64,000 nucleotides of DNA from Variovorax boronicumulans (GTDB lineage Bacteria; Pseudomonadota; Gammaproteobacteria; Burkholderiales; Burkholderiaceae_C). The position numbers and the translations under genes were made by a program. The stretch is from assembly GCF_029892485.1 (NCBI RefSeq), contig NZ_JARXVG010000009.1, positions 232,583-296,582 on the forward strand. The letters are read 5' to 3'. The notes under the pieces were generated by a model that saw only the letters and a list, made by a program, of their open reading frames with translations, was not told the DNA's origin and did no database searches. The first letter of the stretch is position 1. Every line of letters begins with the position of its first letter. Of the stretch, positions 40,485 through 48,900 are shown piece after piece.

Positions 40485-40799
40485 ATGGCCGAAACACCCG
40501 CCCCTTCTGCGTTCGTTGCCTGGATGGCAGCGGAAACTGCCGCCTACACGGCCATCCATCAACTCCACCAGCGCACGCAAGGCGGATGCCTTGAGATTCC
40601 GAGCCAGCGCATCGAGCAGATCGCCAGGCTTCGCAAGGAGGCCGACCTTCGCTTCGCCGGCCTGTGGGGCGCATTGGGCGCCGCAACGCCGCAAGCCGGC
40701 GCGGTTGCCACGGCGCAGCCAAGGCGCGGACGGCATCGGAACTTCGAGCTTCGCTCGCGGCCGGCCGCCGAGCCACGCGACAATCTCGGCATGGCCTGA
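40485..40799 (+). CDS. Hypothetical protein, helical
   Basis: 104 aa. Predicted helices (SAFVAWMAAETAAYTAIHQLHQRTQGG, IEQIARLRKEADLRFAGLWGALGA) and a basic C-terminal tail. GAAAGA precedes the ATG. No membrane span, cysteine motif or recognised family. It is convergent with the ligase gene, with 31 bases between stops. Confidence 0.5.
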   Translation: MAETPAPSAFVAWMAAETAAYTAIHQLHQRTQGGCLEIPSQRIEQIARLRKEADLRFAGLWGALGAATPQAGAVATAQPRRGRHRNFELRSRPAAEPRDNLGMA

Positions 40800-40830
40800 C
40801 GCGTGTTCCGCGCTCGGCTTGGGAAGCGTT

Positions 40831-41907
40831 CTAAGCCCCGAACACCCGCGCCAGTTCATACGGCGGCACCACCTCCAGTTGCGCGTAAGTACAGGCAGCC
40901 GGTGGCTTGTCCTGCCGCCAGCGCATGAAGGTCGTGCCATGCCGAAAGCGGTTGCCTTGCAGGTGGTCGTACTTCACCTCGCACACCCGCTCTGTGCGCA
41001 GCGGCTCCCACGAGAGGTCCTTGCCGGAACTCCAGCGGCTCCGGGCGCCGGGCATGCGGTGCGTGTCGTCGTTCGATTCGCTGGCCCAGTCCATCCACGG
41101 GTGGCCCTCCATCGCGCGCTTGCGCAGCGGCGCCAGTTCCGCGGCCAGCTTCTGTCGCGCCTCCATGCCGAACGACGAGGTCATGCCGACGTGCTGCAGC
41201 AGCCCTGCATCGTCGTAGAGCCCGAGCAACAGCGAGCCGATGGCGTCCGGCCCGCCTTCGACGGTGCTCTTGTGCCACCGGAAGCCCGCCACCACGCAGT
41301 CCGCCGTGCGCACGTGCTTCACCTTGAACATCGCCCGCTTGCCGGGCTGGTACGGGCCCTCGGCCGGCTTGACCATCACGCCATCGAGACCCGCGCCTTC
41401 GAAGTGCTGCAGCCAGCGCTGGGCCAGGGTGTGGTCCGTGGTCATCGGCGTCAGGCGCAACGGCGGTTCGGCACCGCTGAGCAGGGCTTCGAGCAACAGG
41501 CGGCGCTCGGCCTGCGGCCGCGCCATGCAATCGCGGCCATCGAGCCGCAGGATGTCGAAGGCAACGAATGCGGCCGGCGTCTCCGCAGCGAGCCGCGCGA
41601 CCCGCGAGGCGGCGGGATGCACGCGCTGCTGCAACGCGTCGAAGTCCAGGCCCGACGGCGTGGCGATGACGATCTCGCCATCGAGCACGCACCCTTTGGG
41701 CAGGCATTCGGCGAATGCCGCATGCAGGTCGGGAAAGTAGCGGTCCAGCGGCTTCTCGTCGCGGCTCTGGATTCGCACGCCGGCCTCGTCGTGGAACGCG
41801 ATGGCGCGAAAGCCGTCCCACTTCGGCTCGAAGAGGAAGTCGCCTTCGCCGGGCAGGCGCTCGGCCACCTTGGCCAGCATCGGCAGGATCGTGCGGGGCT
41901 TTGTCAT
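40831..41907 (-). CDS. ATP-dependent DNA ligase (LigC-like)
   Basis: 358 aa, a compact two-domain ATP ligase. The adenylation domain starts after MTKPRTILPMLAK with EPKWDGFR, nucleophile Lys29. Other motifs are LDGEIV, FVAFDILRLDG, DGVMVKPAEGPY and FKVKHVRTADCVV. The C-terminal OB fold has SLLLGLYDDAG and ends VPPYELARVFGA. Domain size and order match LigC-type proteins, which act in repair beside LigD. Start 41907 is chosen by the family N-terminus; upstream frame runs into the divergent nuclease gene. ExoIII and LigD nearby make a repair context. Confidence 0.9.
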   Translation of the reverse strand: MTKPRTILPMLAKVAERLPGEGDFLFEPKWDGFRAIAFHDEAGVRIQSRDEKPLDRYFPDLHAAFAECLPKGCVLDGEIVIATPSGLDFDALQQRVHPAASRVARLAAETPAAFVAFDILRLDGRDCMARPQAERRLLLEALLSGAEPPLRLTPMTTDHTLAQRWLQHFEGAGLDGVMVKPAEGPYQPGKRAMFKVKHVRTADCVVAGFRWHKSTVEGGPDAIGSLLLGLYDDAGLLQHVGMTSSFGMEARQKLAAELAPLRKRAMEGHPWMDWASESNDDTHRMPGARSRWSSGKDLSWEPLRTERVCEVKYDHLQGNRFRHGTTFMRWRQDKPPAACTYAQLEVVPPYELARVFGA

Positions 41908-42014
41908 CGCCCAAGAAGATGCGTTGTCCGACGCGCGCCGGGCCGGCGAAGGCCGGAAGATTCCGCCATCATTCTTCCCGTCCCCCTGGCCTCGCGCCAT
42001 CCTCACTGCCCGAC

Positions 42015-42806
42015 ATGAAGATCGCCACATTCAACGTCAACGGCATCAACAGCCGGCTCGATCGCCTGCTCGAATGGCTCGCGGAGTCCAGGCCCGACGT
42101 GGCGTGCCTGCAGGAACTCAAGTCGCCCGACGCCAACCTGCCGCTCGATGCCATCCGGCATGCCGGCTACGGCGTGGTCGCGCACGGGCAGCGCGCCTGG
42201 AACGGCGTGGCCATTCTTGCGCGCGGCCGCGAGCCCATCGAAACCGGGCGCGGCCTGCCGGGCATGGAAGAGGACACGCAAAGCCGCTATCTCGAAGCAG
42301 TCGTCGACGGCATCGTGGTGGGCTGTCTCTACCTGCCCAACGGCAATCCGCAGCCCGGACCGAAGTTCGACTACAAGCTGCAGTGGTTCGACGCCTTCAA
42401 CAAGCATGCGAAGAAGCTCTTTGCGAGCGGCATGCCGGTGGTGCTGGCGGGCGACTACAACGTCGTGCCCACCGATGCCGACATCTACAACCCGGCGTCG
42501 TGGCGCGAAGATGCGCTGCTGCAACCCGAAAGCCGGGCGGCCTTCGCGCAGCTGCTCGCGCAAGGCTGGACCGATGCGATCCGTGCCTGCCATCCCGAGC
42601 GTGCGCCCTTCACCTTCTGGACCTACTGGCGCAATCGCTATCCGCGCGATGCCGGGCTTCGCATCGACCACCTGATGCTGAACGCCGAACTCGCACCCAT
42701 GCTGCGCAGTGCCGGCGTGGACCGCGACGTGCGCGGGCGCACCGGGGCCAGCGACCACGCGCCCGCCTGGGTCGAACTTGACGTTCCGAAGACCCGGCGA
42801 AGCTGA
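42015..42806 (+). CDS. xth: Exodeoxyribonuclease III (AP endonuclease family)
   Basis: 263 aa, single endonuclease/exonuclease/phosphatase domain. MKIATFNVNGINSRLDRL holds the first metal Asn, and CLQELKS the catalytic Glu. VLAGDYNVVPTDAD and RIDHLMLN follow, and the final GASDHAPAWVEL carries the catalytic His. It cuts at abasic sites and trims 3' ends. It is divergent from the ATP ligase gene with 107 bases between starts and could work with it and LigD in break repair. Length is typical. Confidence 0.94.
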   Translation: MKIATFNVNGINSRLDRLLEWLAESRPDVACLQELKSPDANLPLDAIRHAGYGVVAHGQRAWNGVAILARGREPIETGRGLPGMEEDTQSRYLEAVVDGIVVGCLYLPNGNPQPGPKFDYKLQWFDAFNKHAKKLFASGMPVVLAGDYNVVPTDADIYNPASWREDALLQPESRAAFAQLLAQGWTDAIRACHPERAPFTFWTYWRNRYPRDAGLRIDHLMLNAELAPMLRSAGVDRDVRGRTGASDHAPAWVELDVPKTRRS

Positions 42807-42940
42807 CGGTGGTGCATGCATGTGGCGCCCCCGGCCTTGCGGCCAAGCGGCGTTGTCCGACACCTGCGCGCGGCAAAACCCACTAACTTCACGCCACAGC
42901 GGTGCCTTGCCGCCCAGGCTTCCAAGACGAGATCGAGAAA

Positions 42941-44917
42941 ATGGCCGATGGCAGCGCCCCAGTCCACACCAACGAAACGGCCCCCGATCTGAGCGCGCCC
43001 CTGAACCTGGGATTGATCACCGATGCCGACTACCGGCTGATGATCGAATCCATCACCGACTACGCGATCTTCTTCCTGGACCCCAGCGGCATCGTGCTCA
43101 GCTGGAACCCCGGCGCAAGGCAGCTGCAGGGCTACGAACCCCACGAGGTGATCGGGCGCCACTTCTCGATCTTCTACCCCCCCGAACTGCTCAAGAAGAA
43201 CTGGCCGCAGCATGAACTCGAAGTCGCCGCGAAGACGGGGCGCTTCGAGGAAGAAGGCTGGCGACTGCGCAAGGACGGCCTGCGCTTCTGGTCCAGCGTG
43301 GTCATCACCCGGCTCACCGGCCCGGACGGCAAGCTGCGCGGCTTCTCCAAGATCACCCGCGACCTGTCGGGCCGCCAGAAGCAGGACGAGCTGCTGCGTG
43401 CCAGCGAGGAGCGCTTCCGGCTGATCGTCGATGGCGTGAAGGACTATGCGATCTTCATGCTCGACCCCGGCGGCTACATCGTGAGCTGGAACACCGGCGC
43501 GAAGGCCAACAAGGGCTACGAGGCGAACGAGATCATCGGCAAGCACTTCTCGGTGTTCTATCCACCCGAGGTGGCCGCCACGGGCTTCCCCGACACCGAA
43601 CTGCGCGTCGCGCGCGAGGTCGGCCGCTTCGAGGACGAAGGCTGGCGCGTGCGCAAGGACGGCAGCCGCTTCTGGGCCAGCGTGATCATCACCGCCCTCT
43701 TCGACGAAACGGGCCGCCACCGCGGGTTCGCGAAGGTCACGCGCGACCTCACGGAGCGCCGGCGCATCTCCACCCTCGAGGACGAGGGCCGCCGCATCAC
43801 GACCTTCCTGGCCATGCTCGGCCATGAGCTGCGCAACCCGCTGACGCCGATTTCCAACGCGGTGGCGATCATGGAGCGGCTGGGGCCCGCGGCCGACGCG
43901 GCAACGCTGGCGCGGATGAGCAGCATCATCGGCCGGCAGCTCAAGCAGATCACGCGGCTGGTGGACGACCTGCTGGATGTCGGGCGCATCACGAACGGCA
44001 AGATCCACCTCGAATCCAAGCCGGTGAAGCTTTCCGACGTGATCGACGAATCGCTGGAAGTGGTGAAGCCCTCGGCCGATGCCCGGCGCCATGCGCTGGT
44101 TTTCGACGGCACGGGCCACGAGCCGTGGATCACCGGCGATCGCGCCCGCATGATCCAGGTGGTCTGCAACCTGCTGAGCAACGCCATCAAGTTCACGCCC
44201 GAAGGCGGCCGCATCGAGGTGGCGCTGCGGGAGGTCGGCGGCAGCGCCGAGATCAGCGTGCGCGACAACGGCCCGGGCATCGCGCCCCCTTCCCTGCCGC
44301 ACATCTTCACGCTGTTCGCACAGGGGGAGCAGGAGATCTCGCGGCCGCAGGGCGGGCTTGGGCTGGGCCTGACGCTCGTGCAGCAGCTGGTGACGCTGCA
44401 CGGCGGCGAGGTCAGCGCGTTCAGCAAGGGCACGCCGGGCGATGGCGCCGAATTCGTCATCCGCCTGCCCCGCGCCGCGGCACCGCTGGAGAAGAAAAAG
44501 GCCGATGCCGCCGAGACGCGAAAGATGGTCCTGGTGGTCGACGACAACCTCGATGCGGCAGAGACGATGTGCCTCCTGGTCCAGAGCCTGGGCTACGCGA
44601 CCCGCACGGCGAGTGACGGACCTTCGGCGCTGGAGGCGATCAAGGTCGAGCAGCCCGACCTCGTGCTGCTGGACATCGGACTGCCGGGCTTCAGCGGCGT
44701 CGAGGTGGCGCAGCGGGTCCGGCGCGAAGTGGCGCATCCGCCGCCGCTGGTTGCCGTCACGGGCTATGGCCAGGCTTCCGACCGGGACGCGAGCATGGCC
44801 GCCGGGTTCTACGCGCACCTGACCAAGCCGGTCGATGCGCAGCATCTCGAGGGCCTGCTCCTGCGCCTGTTGGGGCGGCCTGAACTGCCGGCCGCTATTC
44901 CTGCGCCACGAAGCTGA
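42941..44917 (+). CDS. Two-PAS hybrid sensor histidine kinase
   Basis: 658 aa, no membrane span. Two similar PAS domains, at about 32-150 (ESITDYAIFFLDPSGIVLSWNPGA, GYEPHEVIGRHFSIFYPPE) and 165-275 (DGVKDYAIFMLDPGGYIVSWNTGA, FSVFYPPE), look like an internal duplication. HisKA (LGHELRNPL, His295), HATPase and a C-terminal receiver (LVLLDIGLPG, Asp578) follow. ATG 42941 is preferred; a GTG at 42902 is also in frame. No separate response regulator is beside it, so output may be through phosphotransfer. It overlaps the end of the transpeptidase-like gene by 23 bases (tail to tail). Confidence 0.9.
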   Translation: MADGSAPVHTNETAPDLSAPLNLGLITDADYRLMIESITDYAIFFLDPSGIVLSWNPGARQLQGYEPHEVIGRHFSIFYPPELLKKNWPQHELEVAAKTGRFEEEGWRLRKDGLRFWSSVVITRLTGPDGKLRGFSKITRDLSGRQKQDELLRASEERFRLIVDGVKDYAIFMLDPGGYIVSWNTGAKANKGYEANEIIGKHFSVFYPPEVAATGFPDTELRVAREVGRFEDEGWRVRKDGSRFWASVIITALFDETGRHRGFAKVTRDLTERRRISTLEDEGRRITTFLAMLGHELRNPLTPISNAVAIMERLGPAADAATLARMSSIIGRQLKQITRLVDDLLDVGRITNGKIHLESKPVKLSDVIDESLEVVKPSADARRHALVFDGTGHEPWITGDRARMIQVVCNLLSNAIKFTPEGGRIEVALREVGGSAEISVRDNGPGIAPPSLPHIFTLFAQGEQEISRPQGGLGLGLTLVQQLVTLHGGEVSAFSKGTPGDGAEFVIRLPRAAAPLEKKKADAAETRKMVLVVDDNLDAAETMCLLVQSLGYATRTASDGPSALEAIKVEQPDLVLLDIGLPGFSGVEVAQRVRREVAHPPPLVAVTGYGQASDRDASMAAGFYAHLTKPVDAQHLEGLLLRLLGRPELPAAIPAPRS

Positions 44918-45530
44918 AACGGGCCTGCATCGGCCCGGACTCCGGGAGCACGTAGACCACGCCCTTGCGCTGCCCGAGCGCGGGCCGGATGTGGGTGTCA
45001 TAGAAGCTCGCCGGCACATTGATGCAGCCGTACGAGATGCGGTTGTCGTCCACGCCGGGCGTGGCCAGCCGCTGGAGGCGCCGCTCGGCCTTGTTGTTCG
45101 CGCGCACGCGGTGCATGGAGACGGCGGCGTCGTAGTCGATCCACACGATGTCTTCGCCCTGCAGGTTGCGGCCAGGCTCGCTCGCAAAGCGGCCCGCGGG
45201 CGTGGTGCGTTCGTCGGGCCTGATCTCGGACATCTTGCGTTCGCCGATGCCGGGCACGGAGTCGTCGCCGTGCGCCAGGCCGAGCAGCACTGGCGCATCG
45301 CCCAAGGGCCGGCCGGCGGCATCGAAGACGAAGACGCGGGCCTTTTTCTTGTCGACCACGGCGAAGGCCCCGCCCTGGTTGTCGCCCGAGGCAACGGCCG
45401 CTTTCGCGAGCCTCGACGCGTCGGACTCTGCGGCCGCGGCTGCGGTCGAGGCCGCTGCAAGAACGCAGGCCGCGAGCACCGCGGACCCCAGGCCCGCGAT
45501 GCTCACCCGAGGTTGCGGGCAGTGCTGCAT
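44895..45530 (-). CDS. L,D-transpeptidase-like (YkuD) secreted protein
   Basis: 211 aa with a signal peptide or membrane anchor (about 8-34). The C-terminal half resembles YkuD: PDERTTPAGRF, then His140 in VSMHRV and ISYGCINVPASFYD with the probable catalytic Cys169. The usual SHGC motif reads SYGC here, and the His-to-Cys distance is longer than usual, so it belongs to a divergent branch. Such enzymes cross-link peptidoglycan or attach proteins to it. The stop of the upstream Ser/Thr-rich gene lies four bases before its start, so the two are coexpressed. Confidence 0.78.
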   Translation of the reverse strand: MQHCPQPRVSIAGLGSAVLAACVLAAASTAAAAAESDASRLAKAAVASGDNQGGAFAVVDKKKARVFVFDAAGRPLGDAPVLLGLAHGDDSVPGIGERKMSEIRPDERTTPAGRFASEPGRNLQGEDIVWIDYDAAVSMHRVRANNKAERRLQRLATPGVDDNRISYGCINVPASFYDTHIRPALGQRKGVVYVLPESGPMQARFSFVAQE

Positions 45531-45534
45531 GCCG

Positions 45535-45834
45535 TCAGTTGCGGTCTGCACGGGCCTGGCGCATGGGAGCCGGCTCGGTGGCCATGGTCGAGCTGCTGCT
45601 GCCGCTGCTGCTCGTGCCTTGCGAACCCTGCGCCATGGGTGCGGCGGTGGAGCCCGATGGCGAGGTGTTCTGCGGCGTGGTGCCGGTGGTGCCCATCGGG
45701 CCGCCCGAGGGGTTTTGCTGGCCCGCCGCGGTGGCGGGATTCGGCGGGGTGGTGGTGGGCGGATTGCCTTGTGCGAATGCGATGCCGGCCGTGCCGAGCG
45801 CGAGGGCTGCAATCAAGCTGGAAGTGCGGTTCAT
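45535..45834 (-). CDS. Secreted Ser/Thr/Gly/Pro-rich low-complexity protein
   Basis: 99 aa: signal peptide MNRTSSLIAALALGTAGIAFA (cleavage about residue 21-22), then a low-complexity region rich in Gly, Ser, Thr, Pro, Gln (TGTTPQNTSPSG, SSSGSSSSTM) and a polar end. AGGAG precedes the ATG. No fold is evident. Coupled to the transpeptidase-like gene, it may be an envelope protein, perhaps attached to the wall, but this is a guess. Confidence 0.65.
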   Translation of the reverse strand: MNRTSSLIAALALGTAGIAFAQGNPPTTTPPNPATAAGQQNPSGGPMGTTGTTPQNTSPSGSTAAPMAQGSQGTSSSGSSSSTMATEPAPMRQARADRN

Positions 45835-45937
45835 GGGGAGTCTCCTTGGGGTTGCGCCGGGCGGATGCCCGACGAATCCAAAGCTAGAGACTCGCCCATT
45901 GCGGCAGGTCGGTGGAATGCGCGGCTCGATGTAGGAA

Positions 45938-48900
45938 TCACGCGGTGCCCACGGCCAGTGCCGCCCACGGCATGTGGCGCAAGGCCTCGGACAGGCGCAC
46001 GGTGCCTGCATCGGCGGCCACCGATTCGCCGGTCAGCAGGTTGTCGAGCGCCGCCGCACCAAGCCCTTCGGGCAGGCGCACCGTCGTGCCGTTCCAGCGG
46101 GCCGCATCCGGCAGGGATGGCGTGGCATCGTCGTCCGCACCGTGCGCCGCGAGGCCCACGAACAGCCGTCCCGCAAGAATCACCAGCACCTGGTCCCCGT
46201 GCCGGCGCGCAAACGCCACCACGTGCCGCTGCATCGGTCCTTCGACCACGAGCGGCTCGTAGCTGCCTTCGCGGAACAGCGCAGGGTGCGCGCGCCGCAG
46301 CGACAGCAGCCGCCAGATGAGCCAGAGCTTCGCGCGGCCGTCGTGCGGCGAGGCGGCCAGCGCGTGCACGCGCGCCGCGAGGTCCTGCGCACTGGCCATC
46401 GCCTGCAGCGCATCGAGATGCCCCTGGCGCAGCGCGTAGTCCACCGGCCGGCGGTTGTCCGGATCGACCAGGCTCAGTTCGACGAGCTCGCTGCCTTGGT
46501 AGAGATCCGGCACGCCGGGCGAGCCGTACTTCAGAAGCGTGAGCGTGAGGCTGTTCCAGGCGCCGAACCAGGCGAGCCGGTCGGCCAGCCGCTGGATGTC
46601 GGGCAGGCAGGCGTCCTGCTTCGGGTCCGCCAGCAGCTCGCGCACGAAGCCCTCGAGCGCGGCTTCGTAGTCGGCATCGGGATGCGACCAGCGCGTGCGC
46701 AGCTTGGCCTCGCGCGCGGCCTTCTGCATGTACTGCCAGATGCGGTCGCTGAAGGCCGGCGCGGTGCCGGCATCGAGCCCGCCCAGGGGCAGGCTGCCGA
46801 GCAGCGTCTGGTAGAGCAGGTACTCGTCGGTGCGCGAGGGCGCCTCGCCGGTCGCAAGCTTCTTGCGCGCGCCACGGCACAGGGCGTGCCATCGGGTCAG
46901 CGCCCTCACCCATTCGTCGGGCATCTCGGAGAGCACGTCGATGCGGTTGCGCACGTCTTCGGAGCGCTTGTTGTCGTGCGTCGAGGTCGCCAGCATCGTG
47001 TGCGGCCAGCGCAGCGCGCGGTCGGCGCTCAGCGCATGGAAGGCCTCGACCTCGATGCCGAACTGGTCCGGCTCGCCGCCCACCTCGTTGAGCGAGCTGA
47101 GCGGAAAGTAGCGGTAGAACGCCGTGTCTTCCACGCCCTTGGCCGCCACCGGCGCGCTGAACTGCTGGAAGCGCACCGCGAAGCGGCGCACCCTTTCGCC
47201 GAGCCCGGCCGGCGCCGAGGCAACGGCCTCGCCGCGCAGTGCGCTGCGCACGAAATCGAAGATCGAGCGGTCGGCATCGCCGCTCTGGCGCGCGGCTTCG
47301 TCGACGGCCTCGTCGATGAAGTGGATGTCCTGCGCCGAGGGCGCCTCGACGATGTAGGTCCGGTACACCGACATGCACGCGGCGACATCGGCCAACGCGC
47401 GGCGCAGCGCATTGAGCGTGTAGTCGCGCGTGCTGCGATCGGCCCGCGCGATGCGCAGCAGCTCGGTGGACAGCACGTTCAGTTCCGACGAGAGCGCATT
47501 GCGCATCACCTCGCGCCGGCCGGCACGGCAGACCGAGACGAAGTCCTCCATCTCGCCCGTGAAGCGCTGCCATGCGTGCACCACGCCCGCCTCGGCGGCG
47601 GTGTCGACCAGCACCCCGTTGGCCACGTTCGCGAAGCGGTAGCCGGTGGTGCCGTGCACATGCCAGCTTTCCGGCACTTCCTCATGGCCGCCCGCGATCT
47701 TCTCCGCGACCACATACAGCGGCCGGGCGGGCCGGCCCTGTGCATCGTGCGTAGGCAGCACCAGGCCGGCGCGGCGTGCGTAGCCTTCCTGGAGCTTGCG
47801 GAAATAGTCGGCCGGGTCGTACAGCCCGTCGGGATGGTCGATGCGCAGCCCGTCCACGACGCCCGAGGCCGCCAGGTCCAGCGCGAACGACTGCGTGGCC
47901 TCGAACACCTCGTCGCGCTCCATGCGCACCGCCGCGAGGTCGTTGATGTCGAAGAAGCGCCGGTAATTGATTTCGTCCGCCGCCACCCGCCAGTGCGCGA
48001 GCCGGTAGGCCTGCAGCTCGATGAGCCGGTGCAGCGCATCGCGGGCCTCGGGCGAGGCGAGGTTCAGTTCCGCCACCGAGGCCACGAGCGCCTGCGCGAC
48101 AGCGGGATGGCGCTGTGCAAGCCGCGCGAGCCGGGCCTTGAGCAGCTCCTTGTCGCGCACACGCTCCGCTTGCGCCTGCGGATCGCTCGTTTCTCGCGGC
48201 GGCAAGTGCCCAAACGCGGTCGAAAGGCTCGCGAGCCGCGCCGCCGCCGCCGCGTCGCCGAGCCGCGCGAGCGCCCGCTCCAGCACGACCGGATAGCTCT
48301 CGGGCGCGAGCGGAAACCGGTGGTCGTAGTAGCCGACGGCGAAGCTCCCGGTGGCGTCCTCGAAGCGCAGCACCAGCTCGCCGTTGTCCAGCGCCTCGCC
48401 GTAATGCACGCCCAGCACGGGCAGCAGCACCTTGCCGGTCAGTTCGACGTTGAGCGGATGCCAGTCGATGTCGAAGTGCTGCGCGAAGAGCGACGCGGGG
48501 CCATTCTCCAGCACGTCCATCCACCAGGCGTTGTCGGCGCCGAACACGCCCATGTGGTTGGGCACCATGTCCAGCAACTGGCCGAGGCCGTTGGCCTTCA
48601 GCGCCGCGACGAAGCGCGCGAAGCCCTCCTCGCCGCCGAGCTCGGGGTTCACTTCGGCATGCGCCACCACGTCGTAGCCGTGCATGCTGCCCGGGCGCGC
48701 CCGCTGGATCGGCGAGCAGTACACATGGCTCACGCCGAGCTTCGCGAGGTAGGGCAGCACGCGGATCGCGTCGTCGAAGCCGAAGTCCTTGTGGAACTGC
48801 AGCCGGTAGGTGGCGCGCGGCACGCGGGTCTGCAGGTCCGGCGATGCACTCCCTTCGGCCAGCTCGATCCGGCGCGGCCGGGCCGCACGCAGGGCCTCGC

